From an uncultured Clostridia bacterium (GTDB taxonomy: Bacteria; Bacillota; Clostridia; TANB77; CAG-465), in the NCBI GenBank assembly GCA_934169925.1, contig CAKPOO010000010.1, positions 1 to 57,900 of the forward strand: a stretch of DNA of 57,900 nucleotides, read 5' to 3'. The number at the start of each line of letters is the position of its first letter. The first letter of the stretch is position 1. This document shows, piece by piece, positions 43,196-52,773 of the stretch. The position numbers were made by a program, and so were the translations under genes. Below the pieces are notes generated by a model. It searched no databases, had not been told where the DNA came from, and saw nothing but the letters and a program-made list of their open reading frames with translations.

Positions 43196-45241
43196 TTGAG
43201 AGGTAAATTTAATATAAAAGTGTTATTTATGTTTGTTTTTATAATTTTACTTGTAACATGCTTAAATAATACTAAAGTTTATGGTTATGAATATTCTGTT
43301 TCAAAATCTGGAATTCAAAATTTTCCTGAAAGTTATAAGGCTAAGTTAAATGAATTAAAAAAAGCACATCCTAATTGGAACTTTACAGCTGTATATACTA
43401 ATTTAGATTTTAACCATGTTGTTTCGCAGGAGACTAAAGAGGGTGTTAGTTTAATAAATGCAGCATCTTTTTCTGATATTTGGAAAAGAGATAATACAGA
43501 AGTAGAACCAGGTTGGGTTAATGCTTCTGAATATGCAGTAAAATACTACTTAGATCCTAGAAACTTTTTAACTGAAGATAAAATTTTTCAATTTGAAAGT
43601 ACAGAATTTAATGATAAAGCACAAAATACAGCTGCTATTGAAGCAGTATTAAATGGTTACGGTTTATACAAAAAAGACTATTATATTAAAGATAATTCTG
43701 TAATAAGAATGGGAATGTTTTATTCTGATTTACTTTATTTAGCAGGACAGGCTGCAAATGTAAATCCAGTGCATCTTGCATCTAGAGTTATTCAAGAAAC
43801 TGGTGGTACTCTTGCAAGTCTTGATAGTAATGGTAATGTTGTATTAGATAATAGTGGTAGACTGCTATATTGGAATGGATACCAGTATGTAGTTGCAAAT
43901 AGATTAATAAGTGGTTCGTTTCCAGGATATAATGGATATTATAATTTCTTTAATATTGGATCTTTTTGTAGCTCGGCTTGTGGTTATTGTGGAAATCCTG
44001 CTTTACATGGTGCTCAAAAAGCTAAAAATTCAGGATGGACAACACCACAACTTGCTATTAATGCAGCTGGTACATATTTAAGAAATAATTTTATTAAATA
44101 CGGTCAAAATACTATATATTTTGAAAGATTTGATGTTAATTTTGTACCAGGAGCACTTTATTTATTTGGTGGTCAATACATGACAAATATTTCTGTTGGT
44201 GTAACAGAATCAGCTCTTATGTATAAAGGATACAAATCAACAGGAAATTTAGAAAATGCTTTTAATTTTTATATTCCTGTTTATGATAATATGCCAAGTT
44301 TAGATCAGGACTCAGATAATGTAACAAAAAAAGTAAAAGTTAATGTTGGAGATGGATATATTTTATATGTAAGAAGTGGACCTGGAACAAATTATCAAGC
44401 AATTTCAAAACTTGCAAATGGTACTGTTATTACTCAAATTTCAAGTAATGAAAATGGATGGATAAAAATACGTATGGATGATGGAACGCAAGGATATGTA
44501 TATGCAGAATGGGTCGTTGATTATGAAGATGTAAAAGATATTGAGGTAACAAATATTTCTTTTGCAAAAACAAGTTACTCTATAAAAGTAGGAGAAACAT
44601 TAACTTTAGATCCAATAATTGAACCAGAAAATGCAACAGATAAAAGTTATACTATATCAAGTTCAAATTCTAATGTTGTTAGAGTTGAAGATAAAAAATT
44701 GATTGCAGTTTCACAAGGAAATGCAGTAATAACTTATACTACAAAAAATTCTAAAAATGTACAAGTAACTATTGAAGTTACAAAAAATGATGATCAAAGT
44801 AATGATTCGTATACAATAGACAGTAATATTTTAACTGTTGGAGATGAAAATACATTAATAAATATTTCAGAAAAAACAGCTTTAAGCAATATTTTATCTG
44901 GAATAAAACTTAGTGGAAATGCAAGTGTAAGATGTGAAGATATTAACTTAAAAGCACTAAGTAATGATGAATATGTAGGTACTGGAACAAGAGTAACAAT
45001 AAATAGTTCTAATGGTAGTAATTTAGGAAGTTATGTTGTAGTTATAAAAGGAGATGTAAATGGAGATGGTAAGATATCAGCTTCAGATTATGTCTTAATA
45101 AAAAATAATATAATGGGAACTAAAACTTTAAGTGATATACAAAGAAAAGGCGCAGATGTAAATAAAGATGGTAAAATATCTGCTGGAGATTACGTAAAAA
45201 TAAAAAATCATATTATGGGTATTAGTTCAATATTAAATTAA
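43196..45241 (+). CDS. Secreted glucosaminidase with SH3, Ig-like and dockerin domains
   Basis: 681 residues of a cell-wall enzyme. After a signal peptide (VLFMFVFIILLVTCLNNTKVYG) comes a glucosaminidase-like catalytic region (about 35-365; ASRVIQETGG, FFNIGSFCSSACGYCGNPALHG, YLRNNFIKYGQNT). Next are an SH3b domain (about 380-440; YVRSGPGTNYQ, GYVYAEWV), a BIG2-like Ig domain (about 450-530) and, at the C-terminus, a dockerin (DVNGDGKISASDYV and DVNKDGKISAGDYV, two EF-hand-like halves). The start is a TTG shortly after AAGGAG. Probably cleaves N-acetylglucosamine links in peptidoglycan; the substrate is inferred. Confidence 0.87.
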   Translation: MRGKFNIKVLFMFVFIILLVTCLNNTKVYGYEYSVSKSGIQNFPESYKAKLNELKKAHPNWNFTAVYTNLDFNHVVSQETKEGVSLINAASFSDIWKRDNTEVEPGWVNASEYAVKYYLDPRNFLTEDKIFQFESTEFNDKAQNTAAIEAVLNGYGLYKKDYYIKDNSVIRMGMFYSDLLYLAGQAANVNPVHLASRVIQETGGTLASLDSNGNVVLDNSGRLLYWNGYQYVVANRLISGSFPGYNGYYNFFNIGSFCSSACGYCGNPALHGAQKAKNSGWTTPQLAINAAGTYLRNNFIKYGQNTIYFERFDVNFVPGALYLFGGQYMTNISVGVTESALMYKGYKSTGNLENAFNFYIPVYDNMPSLDQDSDNVTKKVKVNVGDGYILYVRSGPGTNYQAISKLANGTVITQISSNENGWIKIRMDDGTQGYVYAEWVVDYEDVKDIEVTNISFAKTSYSIKVGETLTLDPIIEPENATDKSYTISSSNSNVVRVEDKKLIAVSQGNAVITYTTKNSKNVQVTIEVTKNDDQSNDSYTIDSNILTVGDENTLINISEKTALSNILSGIKLSGNASVRCEDINLKALSNDEYVGTGTRVTINSSNGSNLGSYVVVIKGDVNGDGKISASDYVLIKNNIMGTKTLSDIQRKGADVNKDGKISAGDYVKIKNHIMGISSILN

Positions 45242-45257
45242 TTATGAGGTTAAAATG

Positions 45258-46847
45258 ATGAATGTATTAAAAAAATATAATAAAGTTATGAAAGTTTTAA
45301 TTTCTATTGCTTTTGTATTTTTAGCTTTTGGGTATATTTCAAATGTAAAAGCAGCATCTCTTAGTGTATCTGCAAGTTCTACAACTCTTACAGTTGGTAG
45401 TGTTGCAAGTATTACTATAACTGGAAACGATGCAATAGGAAGAGTAAGTATATCTTCTTCAAACCCATCAGTATTATCTGTAAGTAGTGCTTCTGAATGG
45501 GTTGAAGGAAGTGTAACAATAAGAGCAACAGCAGTAAGTGCTGGTAGTGCTTCAATTAATGTTTCTGCTTATGATATGGCAAATTCAAATGGAGACGCAG
45601 TTTCACCATCAGGTGCTGTAACAATAACAGTAAACCAAATCGTATCACAAGAAACAACAAATAATAATACAAGTGGCAATACAAAAAATAATACAATTAA
45701 AAATAATTCTACAAAAAGTAATAACACTGTTGTTGATCCAAGAAGTTCAAATGCAAATTTAGCTTCTCTTACAATTGAGGGAGTAGAATTTGATAAAACT
45801 TTCTCATCAGATGTTACAAATTATTCAGCTACAGTTGAAAATAGTGTAAATAGTTTGAAAGTTTCTGCAATTCCACAAGATACACAAAATGCAACAACAG
45901 TTGTTAGTGGAAACGAAGATTTACAAGTTGGTGAAAATACGATCACAATAACAGTTAAAGCAGAAAATGGAACAAAGAAAGTATATACAATTATTATACA
46001 CAAATTAAAAAATCCAGATGATGAAAATGTAAAGATAAAAAGTTTGAACTTAAAAAATGCAGTTTTAAAAGGTAAGTTTAGCACAGATGTATTTGAATAT
46101 ATGCTTGATGATATATCTTGTGATATTTCAAAATTAGAATTTGAAATTGAAACAGAAATAGAAGGCGCAACTTATTCTTTTGAAGGTAATGATGAATTAA
46201 AAGATGGAATTAATCATGTAAAACTTATCGTAAAATCAAAAGATGGTTCAAAAACACAAGAGTATGAATTTATTGTATATAGAAATAGTGAAAAAATATC
46301 TCCAGAGGTTAACGTAGAACCTGAAGTAAAATCTAATACAATTGTTGACGTATTAAAGAAAAATTGGTTACTTATATTAACTTATAGTGTAATTATTCTA
46401 GAGTTTATAGTGATTTTAATTTTATGTGCTAGAAAAAGTTCTAAGCCTAACAAAAAAAGTAATGATGCTTCAAGTGATTATAATATTGATATATCTGATA
46501 TTGTAAAAAATGAAGTTAACGATTCTTTAAATAATTTACCAAGCGATAAAGTTTCTTTAGATGTAAAAGAAAATGATAATTTAAAAAATGAAGAAGAAAA
46601 AGATGATGACATGCAATCAGAGTATGATAAATTATTAAAAGAAAAAAATGAAGAGCAAGAAAAGAAAGAAGAGGCCTTTAAATTACAAATTCCACATAAA
46701 GAAGAAAGCGAAAATGTTAAAGAAAATTTAAAAGTAGATTTAAAAGAAGATGATAACAAAAAAAACGAAGAAAAGCTTAAAATAGAAAATAATATAAAAG
46801 CTAAATTAGATTTAGATTCTTTATTAAATCATGATAAAAAAGATTAA
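45258..46847 (+). CDS. Surface protein with Ig-like and cadherin-like repeats and one membrane anchor
   Basis: 529 residues. A signal peptide (ending near NVKAASLSV), a BIG-like domain (about 35-125), a Ser/Thr/Asn linker, and two cadherin-like beta-sandwich repeats (PF12733 type: LTIEGVEFDKTFSSDVTNYS and LNLKNAVLKGKFSTDVFEYM). A membrane helix follows (about 373-393, WLLILTYSVIILEFIVILIL), then a long acidic, coiled cytoplasmic tail with EEEKDDDMQ-type runs. It starts 16 bases after the glucosaminidase stop; ATG 45258 fits the site GAGGT better than 45255. Likely partner in the same cell-surface unit; function unknown. Confidence 0.8.
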   Translation: MNVLKKYNKVMKVLISIAFVFLAFGYISNVKAASLSVSASSTTLTVGSVASITITGNDAIGRVSISSSNPSVLSVSSASEWVEGSVTIRATAVSAGSASINVSAYDMANSNGDAVSPSGAVTITVNQIVSQETTNNNTSGNTKNNTIKNNSTKSNNTVVDPRSSNANLASLTIEGVEFDKTFSSDVTNYSATVENSVNSLKVSAIPQDTQNATTVVSGNEDLQVGENTITITVKAENGTKKVYTIIIHKLKNPDDENVKIKSLNLKNAVLKGKFSTDVFEYMLDDISCDISKLEFEIETEIEGATYSFEGNDELKDGINHVKLIVKSKDGSKTQEYEFIVYRNSEKISPEVNVEPEVKSNTIVDVLKKNWLLILTYSVIILEFIVILILCARKSSKPNKKSNDASSDYNIDISDIVKNEVNDSLNNLPSDKVSLDVKENDNLKNEEEKDDDMQSEYDKLLKEKNEEQEKKEEAFKLQIPHKEESENVKENLKVDLKEDDNKKNEEKLKIENNIKAKLDLDSLLNHDKKD

Positions 46848-46857
46848 TTAAAATTAG

Positions 46858-46897
46858 TAAAAGGGTAGTATATGCAGAATATATTGCTCTTTTTTTA
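46858..46897 (+). terminator. Terminator
   Basis: AGGGTAGTATAT/ATATATTGCTCT stem with G-U pairs and a loop GCAGA, then seven T. Confidence 0.75.
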
Positions 46898-46907
46898 TTC
46901 TATTTTC

Positions 46908-46936
46908 TTGCAAAGCTATGTATTTTATCATATAAT
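46908..46936 (+). promoter_or_regulatory. Promoter of murD
   Basis: TTGCAA (46908-46913), 17 bases, TATAAT (46931-46936). Confidence 0.65.
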
Positions 46937-46962
46937 AAAAGAGAATTTAATGGGGGGAATTT

Positions 46963-48336
46963 ATGGAAAATTTAAAGTTAAAAAATTTCAAAGAAAATAT
47001 AAAAGGTAAAAAAGTAGCTGTTTTAGGCCTTGGAGTTAGTAATATTCCAGCAATTAAATATTTAAATAAATGTGGTGCTTATATTTTTGCACATGATGCT
47101 AAAGTTGATGTTAATATAGATAGTGTAAAAAATTTAGATAATATTGAATTTTTACTTGGTGAAAAATCATTTTCAAATCTAGAACAAATGGATTACATTT
47201 TTAGAAGTCCAGGTGTAAAACCATTTAATGAAAAGTTAGAAAAAGCAGTAAAGTCTGGAGCAGTACTTACTTCTGAAATTGAAGAGGTTATAAATTTAGC
47301 ACCTTGTAAAATAATTGGAATAACTGGTAGTGCAGGAAAAACAACAACTACAACTTTAATATCAAAATTTTTAGAAAAATCAGGTAGAAAAATCTGGGTT
47401 GGTGGAAATATAGGAACAACATTATTTGAAAAGTTAGATGAAATGAAAAAGGATGACTTAATAGTTTTAGAACTTAGTAGCTTTCAACTTATGACAATGA
47501 AAAAAAGTCCAAACATTTCAATAGTTACAAATATATATCAAGATCATCTAGATTATCATAGAAGTTTTGAAGAGTATTATATGGCAAAGACAAATATTTT
47601 TACTCATCAAAAAAAGTGTGATGTTACAATACTTAATTTAGATGATGAATTTGAAAGTAAATTTAAAAACATGGTAAAAAATGCTAATATTAGAGAGTTT
47701 AGTGTAAAGACACCAGTAGAAAATGGTTCATATTATTTAGATGGAAGTATATATATATGTACTTGTGGCGTGACTCAAAAAGTAATTGATGTAAAAGATG
47801 TAATGCTAAAAGGAATGAAAAATTACTTAAATATTTGTGCTGCAATTTGCGCTACAATTGATTTTATTAATTTAAAAGATATACAAGAAGTTTTAAAAGA
47901 ATTTAAGGGAGTTGAACATAGATTAGAATTTGTTGATAAAATTGATGGTGTAGAATATTATAACGATTCTATATCTACAACTCCAGGAAAAGCGTCTGCA
48001 TGTCTTAGCGCTTTTGATAAAAAAATAATAATAATTGCAGGTGGATATGATAAAAACGTTGACTATACTGACTATGGTAAACAAGTTGTAAATGCTGCAA
48101 AGGATATTATTTTAATGGGAGATACAAAGTTAAAAATTAAAGAGGCAATTAAAAAAACAGGGGATAATAGTATATCAGTTTATGATGTAGAAAATATGGT
48201 TGAAGCTGTAAAACTTGCAAAAAAAATAGCAAAAGATGGAGATATTGTTGTAATGTCACCTGCTTCAGCATCTTTTGATATGTATAAAAATTACAAAGAT
48301 AGAGGTAATCATTTCAAAGAATTAGTTAAAAAGTAA
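46963..48336 (+). CDS. murD: UDP-N-acetylmuramoylalanine-D-glutamate ligase
   Basis: MurD adds D-glutamate to the peptidoglycan precursor UDP-MurNAc-L-Ala in the cytoplasm. The 457 residues begin with the UDP-binding domain (VAVLGLGVSNIPAIKYL), then the ATP site GITGSAGKTTTTTL (near 120), the VTNIYQDHLDYH metal/substrate motif, EHRLEFV, YNDSISTTPGK and the C-terminal VMSPASASFDMYKNYKDRG. GGGGG before the ATG. Alone between promoter and terminator, not in a dcw cluster here. Confidence 0.96.
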   Translation: MENLKLKNFKENIKGKKVAVLGLGVSNIPAIKYLNKCGAYIFAHDAKVDVNIDSVKNLDNIEFLLGEKSFSNLEQMDYIFRSPGVKPFNEKLEKAVKSGAVLTSEIEEVINLAPCKIIGITGSAGKTTTTTLISKFLEKSGRKIWVGGNIGTTLFEKLDEMKKDDLIVLELSSFQLMTMKKSPNISIVTNIYQDHLDYHRSFEEYYMAKTNIFTHQKKCDVTILNLDDEFESKFKNMVKNANIREFSVKTPVENGSYYLDGSIYICTCGVTQKVIDVKDVMLKGMKNYLNICAAICATIDFINLKDIQEVLKEFKGVEHRLEFVDKIDGVEYYNDSISTTPGKASACLSAFDKKIIIIAGGYDKNVDYTDYGKQVVNAAKDIILMGDTKLKIKEAIKKTGDNSISVYDVENMVEAVKLAKKIAKDGDIVVMSPASASFDMYKNYKDRGNHFKELVKK

Positions 48337-48355
48337 GCATTTGCTTACTTTTTTT
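48328..48355 (+). terminator. Terminator after murD
   Basis: Stem AAGTAAGC/GCTTACTT extended by A-T pairs, overlapping the stop, then T-run. Confidence 0.9.
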
Positions 48356-48365
48356 CATATTTTTG

Positions 48366-48394
48366 TTGACAAAATGAATTTATGAATGTATAAT
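48366..48394 (+). promoter_or_regulatory. Consensus promoter of the ylxM-ffh-rplS operon
   Basis: Exact TTGACA (48366-48371), 17 bases, exact TATAAT (48389-48394). A nearby in-frame ATG at 48386 lies inside the -10 and cannot be the ylxM start. Confidence 0.85.
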
Positions 48395-48433
48395 ATGTGT
48401 AAAGTTTTTTTACTTTACATTAGGAGATGTTAT

Positions 48434-48742
48434 ATGGAAGATAGTTTAAAAGAAACTTTACTTTATGACATATATGGAAAGTTATTAACTAAAACACAAC
48501 AAGAAATATTTGAGCAATATTATTTGTTTAATTTATCTTTAAGAGAGATTGCTCAAAATAGAGGTATATCTTTTCAAGCTGTAAGGGATAGTATAAAAAA
48601 AAGCAAAGATATGCTAAATAATTTTGAAGAACAAATTGGAATGTTAAAGATAAATAAAAATATACAAAAAGCTTTAAATATTTGTGAAAATTGTGAAGAT
48701 TTAAATACAAAGAAAGATGAATTAATTAAACTTTTAAAGTAA
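48434..48742 (+). CDS. ylxM: YlxM/UPF0122 family HTH protein
   Basis: 102 residues with a sigma-70 region-4-like helix-turn-helix (LTKTQQEIFEQYYLFNLSLR, EIAQNRGISFQAVRDSI). YlxM binds DNA or RNA and in Bacillota lies before ffh, where it is linked to the SRP pathway. The ATG at 48434 follows TTAGGAGAT and sits after the promoter. Confidence 0.9.
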   Translation: MEDSLKETLLYDIYGKLLTKTQQEIFEQYYLFNLSLREIAQNRGISFQAVRDSIKKSKDMLNNFEEQIGMLKINKNIQKALNICENCEDLNTKKDELIKLLK

Positions 48743-48752
48743 AGGATGATAT

Positions 48753-50084
48753 ATGATGTTTGAGAGTTTATCAGATAAATTACAAAATGTTATAAAAAAA
48801 ATGAAGGGTCAAACAAGAATTACAGAAAAAGATCTTAAAGATATGTTAAGAGAAGTAAAACTTGCTTTACTTGAAGCTGATGTTAACTATAAGGTTGTAA
48901 AAGAATTTATAGCAAATATAGAAGAAAAAGCTTTAGGTGAATCTGTAATGAAGAGTTTAACACCTGGACAACAAGTTGTAAAAATTGTTAAAGATGAATT
49001 AACAAATCTTCTTGGTGATGGTAGTTCAAATTTAAATTTTTCTTCTAATCCACCAACAATTATAATGCTTGTTGGTTTGCAAGGAAGTGGTAAAACTACT
49101 TTATGTGGAAAACTTGCAAATTATTTAAGAAAACAAGGCAAGAAACCTTACATGGTAGCTTGTGATGTTTATAGACCTGCAGCGATAGATCAACTTGAAA
49201 CATTAGGTAAGAGTTTAAATATCGATGTATATAGTAATAGATCTACACAAGATGTTGTTACTATTGCAAAAGAAGGTATAAAAACTGCAATTTCAAAATT
49301 GTGTGATGTTGTTTTGATTGATACTGCTGGTCGTTTACAAATAGATGAAGCTTTAATGGAAGAGCTTGTAGATTTGAAAAAAGCTATAAGACCACATGAG
49401 ATTATGTTAGTTATTGATTCTATGACTGGTCAAGAAGCAGTAAATGTAGCATCAACATTTAATGAAAAATTAGGTATTGATTCTATAACAATGTCAAAAC
49501 TTGACTCTGATACAAGAGGTGGTGCTGCTCTTTCAGTAAAATCTATAACTAAAAAGCCAATCAAATTTGCTTCAGTTGGTGAAAAATTAAATGATTTAGA
49601 GTTATTTTATCCTGATAGAGTTGCATCTAGAATTCTTGGTATGGGTGACGTTTTATCAATTATTGATAAAGCAGAAGAAGCTTTTTCAGAAGAACAAGCC
49701 GTTGATTTAGAAAAGAAACTAAAAAAGAATGGTTTTACTTTAGATGATTACTTAGATATGATGAAAAAGATTAAAAAAATGGGATCATTTAAGAAAATTC
49801 TTTCTATGGTTCCTGGAATTCCAAAAGAAATTCAAAATGCTGATATTGATGAACATCAATTAGATAGAATAAATGCTATAATTACATCTATGACAAAACA
49901 AGAAAGAAGAAATCCAAAAATTCTTGATGCAAAAAGAAGAAAAAGAATTGCAGCAGGTAGTGGTAATAAAGTTGAAGATGTAAATAGATTTATGAATCAA
50001 TTTGAACAAATGCAAAAAATGATGAAACAAATGACTAGTGGAAAAATGAAGATACCTGGTTTTGGTAAAATGCCAAAATTTTAG
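48753..50084 (+). CDS. ffh: Signal recognition particle protein Ffh (SRP54)
   Basis: Ffh binds 4.5S RNA and the signal sequence, and docks with FtsY for cotranslational export. The 443 residues have the N domain, the GTPase G domain (GLQGSGKTT near 109; DTAGRLQ; TKxD-type TMSKLDSDTRGG) and the methionine-rich M domain ending QMQKMMKQMTSGKMKIPGFG. Two adjacent ATGs exist (48753, 48756). It follows ylxM by ten bases. Confidence 0.97.
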   Translation: MMFESLSDKLQNVIKKMKGQTRITEKDLKDMLREVKLALLEADVNYKVVKEFIANIEEKALGESVMKSLTPGQQVVKIVKDELTNLLGDGSSNLNFSSNPPTIIMLVGLQGSGKTTLCGKLANYLRKQGKKPYMVACDVYRPAAIDQLETLGKSLNIDVYSNRSTQDVVTIAKEGIKTAISKLCDVVLIDTAGRLQIDEALMEELVDLKKAIRPHEIMLVIDSMTGQEAVNVASTFNEKLGIDSITMSKLDSDTRGGAALSVKSITKKPIKFASVGEKLNDLELFYPDRVASRILGMGDVLSIIDKAEEAFSEEQAVDLEKKLKKNGFTLDDYLDMMKKIKKMGSFKKILSMVPGIPKEIQNADIDEHQLDRINAIITSMTKQERRNPKILDAKRRKRIAAGSGNKVEDVNRFMNQFEQMQKMMKQMTSGKMKIPGFGKMPKF

Positions 50085-50121
50085 TATATATTTAAAATTT
50101 ATTTTAAGGAGGTGAATTTTA

Positions 50122-50364
50122 ATGGTAAAAATTAGATTAAGACGTGATGGTGCTAAAAAAGCTCCATATTATACAGTAGTTGTTGCTGATTCTAGATACC
50201 CTGCTGATGGTAGATTTATAGAAAAAGTAGGAACATACAATCCAATGGTAGAACCAGCTGAAATAAAAATTGATGCTGAAAAAGTTCAAGAATGGATCAA
50301 AAAAGGTGCAAAACCTACAGATACAGCTTTAGCTTTAATTAAAAAAGCTGGAGTTGAAATTTAA
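50122..50364 (+). CDS. rpsP: 30S ribosomal protein S16
   Basis: 80 residues with the family start VKIRLRRDGAKKAPYYTVVVAD and EKVGTYNPM. AAGGAGGTGA precedes the ATG. Confidence 0.97.
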   Translation: MVKIRLRRDGAKKAPYYTVVVADSRYPADGRFIEKVGTYNPMVEPAEIKIDAEKVQEWIKKGAKPTDTALALIKKAGVEI

Positions 50365-50378
50365 GGAGGTAATTAGTT

Positions 50379-50630
50379 ATGTATAAAGAATTGTTAGAAT
50401 ATATTATAAAAAATCTTGTAACTAATCCTGATTCTGTTGTAGTTACTCAAACACAAACAGAAGAAAAACTTTTATTAAAAGTAAAAGTTGAAAAAAGTGA
50501 TATGGGTAGGGTTATTGGTAAAGAAGGTAGAATTATACGTTCTATAAGAGAAATTATTAATGCTTATGCTCAAAAAAATCATGAAAAAGTTTCAATTGAT
50601 ATTGATGAAATAAAAGATGTTAAGGAGTAA
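50379..50630 (+). CDS. khpA: KH domain RNA-binding protein KhpA
   Basis: 83 residues forming one type II KH domain; the RNA-binding loop is VIGKEGRIIRSIREII. KhpA pairs with KhpB/Jag elsewhere in Bacillota. Shine-Dalgarno AAGGAGG, between rpsP and rimM as usual. Confidence 0.93.
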   Translation: MYKELLEYIIKNLVTNPDSVVVTQTQTEEKLLLKVKVEKSDMGRVIGKEGRIIRSIREIINAYAQKNHEKVSIDIDEIKDVKE

Positions 50631-50636
50631 TTTTTA

Positions 50637-51131
50637 GTGGAAAGCTTTTTAATAGGTAAATTTGTAAAAGTACACGGTATAAAAGGTGAATTAAAGCTAT
50701 ATCCATATACAGATGATATGGATAATTTATCAAAAGTAAAAAAGTTATTTTTAGATGATAAATTAAGTTTTGGTTTAAAAGTTACATCTTGTAAATTTCA
50801 AGGTAAAATGTTAATTTTTAAATTTCAAAATATCAATTCTATTGAAGAAGCAACAAATTATGTAAATAAAGATGTATATATTCCGAAGGAAGATATATCT
50901 GATATTGAAGATACATATTATATTGAAGATTTAATTGGATGTGAAGTTTTTGAAGAAAATGGAAATTTACTTGGAAGTATAACAGATGTATTTAATACTG
51001 GTGCAAATGATGTATACGAAATTGATGTAAATCAGAAAAAAGTATATATTCCAGCTATAAAACAAGTTATAAAAAATGTAGATATAAAAAATAAAAAAGT
51101 AGTAATTGAACTTATGAAAGGTTTAATATGA
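50637..51131 (+). CDS. rimM: Ribosome maturation factor RimM
   Basis: RimM helps 16S rRNA and S19 assembly. The 164 residues have the N-terminal barrel (IGKFVKVHGIKGELKLYPYT) and a PRC-barrel (YYIEDLIGCEVFEENGNLLG, IPAIKQVIKNVDI). The start is a GTG after AAGGAG. It overlaps trmD by four bases. Confidence 0.93.
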   Translation: MESFLIGKFVKVHGIKGELKLYPYTDDMDNLSKVKKLFLDDKLSFGLKVTSCKFQGKMLIFKFQNINSIEEATNYVNKDVYIPKEDISDIEDTYYIEDLIGCEVFEENGNLLGSITDVFNTGANDVYEIDVNQKKVYIPAIKQVIKNVDIKNKKVVIELMKGLI

Positions 51132-51850
51132 AAAAGTTTATAGTTTTAACTTTATTTAAAGAAATGTTTGAACCGTTTGTAAATACAAGTATAATTAAAA
51201 GAGCAATTGATAAAAAAGTAGTAGAAATTTCTGTTTTAGATATACGTAATTTTACAGAGGACAAACATAATAGGGTAGATTTTCCACCATTTGGTGGAGG
51301 TAGTGGAATGATTATGTCATGTATACCATTATCTAAAGCAATAGATTTTTCAGTAGCTACTTTAAAAGAAGAATCTTCAAAAGAAATCAAAATAGTGTAT
51401 TTATCTCCAAGAGGAAAAATATTAAACTATAATATTTCTAATACAATTTCAAAAGATGATTATAATTATATTTTTATTTGTGGTCATTATGAAGGAATTG
51501 ATGAAAGAATAATTGAAGAGTATAATATAGAAGAAATATCTATAGGAGATTATGTTTTAACAGGTGGAGAGCTTGCATGTCAAGTATTAATGGATTCAGT
51601 TATAAGACTTATACCTGGTGCTATTAAAAGTGAATCTTTAAATGAGGAATCCCATACAAATGGACTTTTAGAATATCCTCAATATACAAAACCTGCTAAC
51701 TTTAGAGGTAGAGTTGTACCTGATGTTTTACTTTCAGGTCATCATAAAAATATTGAAGAATATAGAAAAGGTGAAGCTTTAAGAATAACTAAAAAATATA
51801 GACCTGATCTTTTTAATAAGTATATTGAAACAAAAAAAGCTAAAGATTAA
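51128..51850 (+). CDS. trmD: tRNA (guanine37-N1)-methyltransferase TrmD
   Basis: TrmD makes m1G37 in tRNA to prevent frameshifting. The 240 residues show the trefoil-knot SAM motifs: FPPFGGGSGM, CGHYEGIDERI, and GDYVLTGGELA. Starts inside the end of rimM, coupled translation. Confidence 0.96.
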   Translation: MKKFIVLTLFKEMFEPFVNTSIIKRAIDKKVVEISVLDIRNFTEDKHNRVDFPPFGGGSGMIMSCIPLSKAIDFSVATLKEESSKEIKIVYLSPRGKILNYNISNTISKDDYNYIFICGHYEGIDERIIEEYNIEEISIGDYVLTGGELACQVLMDSVIRLIPGAIKSESLNEESHTNGLLEYPQYTKPANFRGRVVPDVLLSGHHKNIEEYRKGEALRITKKYRPDLFNKYIETKKAKD

Positions 51851-51908
51851 GTTAATTTTTAATTAATTTTAATTTATAAATATTTCTAAGAAAAGGAGGG
51901 AAATAATA

Positions 51909-52253
51909 ATGGATATAATTAACGCTATCGAAGCAGAATACAAAAAAGAAAACGTTGAAAAATTTAATATTGGTGATACAGTTGATGTACACGTAAAAAT
52001 TAAAGAAGGAAATAAAGAAAGAATTCAAATATTTACAGGTACTGTAATAAAACGTCAAAATTCTGGTCTTAACGAAACTTTTACAGTTAGAAAAATATCT
52101 AACGGTATTGGTGTAGAAAAAACTTTCCCAGTTCATTCTCCAAAGATTGAAAAAATCGAAGTTAAAAGATTTGGTAAAGTTAGAAGAGCTAAATTATACT
52201 ACTTAAGAGATAGAGTAGGTAAAGCAGCTAAGACTAAAGAAAAATTACAATAA
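51909..52253 (+). CDS. rplS: 50S ribosomal protein L19
   Basis: 114 residues with GDTVDVHVKIKEGNKERIQ and the RKISNGIGVEKTFPVHSP core. AAAGGAGGG precedes the ATG. Last gene of the operon, ended by a hairpin. Confidence 0.97.
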   Translation: MDIINAIEAEYKKENVEKFNIGDTVDVHVKIKEGNKERIQIFTGTVIKRQNSGLNETFTVRKISNGIGVEKTFPVHSPKIEKIEVKRFGKVRRAKLYYLRDRVGKAAKTKEKLQ

Positions 52254-52259
52254 TTTTAA

Positions 52260-52284
52260 ATACGGCTTTATGCCGTGTTTTTTT
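52260..52284 (+). terminator. Terminator of the ffh-rplS operon
   Basis: Stem ATACGGC/GCCGTGT with five-base loop, then T-run. Confidence 0.9.
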
Positions 52285-52361
52285 GACTTTGTATTAAATG
52301 TGTGGTAAAATAGGCGTGTTTAATTTATTATCTAAAAATTAATATTGGAGGAAATTTTTTT

Positions 52362-52616
52362 ATGATGACACGGATTAGATATATTTTTGATTATTTACTT
52401 TTATATATTTTTTCTTTTATAAACTTTGTTTTTGCAATTATAGCAAATTCTATATTCTTCTTGGTATTTATAGTAGTAGGCAAAGAAAATTTAACTTTTA
52501 TGCTTGTTGCAGTAATGTCAGTTTTTGAATATATAGTGCTTTGGATATATGTTGTAGCAAAAGAAAAGATAGTTTATTTAAAAAGAAAATTTAAAAGAAA
52601 AAAACATATAAAATAA
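52362..52616 (+). CDS. Small membrane protein, 84 aa
   Basis: No family recognised. Two hydrophobic helices (about 12-35 and 43-65) and a strongly basic C-terminal tail (YLKRKFKRKKHIK). GGAGG before the ATG; flanked by terminators on both sides, so a single gene. Confidence 0.7.
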   Translation: MMTRIRYIFDYLLLYIFSFINFVFAIIANSIFFLVFIVVGKENLTFMLVAVMSVFEYIVLWIYVVAKEKIVYLKRKFKRKKHIK

Positions 52617-52630
52617 TAAAGATATTTTTT

Positions 52631-52661
52631 AGGATACAATTAAATTTGTATCCTTTTTTTT
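52631..52661 (+). terminator. Terminator
   Basis: Stem AGGATACAA/TTGTATCCT with six-base loop, then T-run. Confidence 0.9.
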
Positions 52662-52773
52662 GCATAATATAATTTTTTAAATAACCATGTTACAGCTTTA
52701 TAATTAAGCTTAAGTATGTTATAATTTACATGTGTAAAAAATAATTAATTAAATCTTAAGAGGAGTGGTATAT

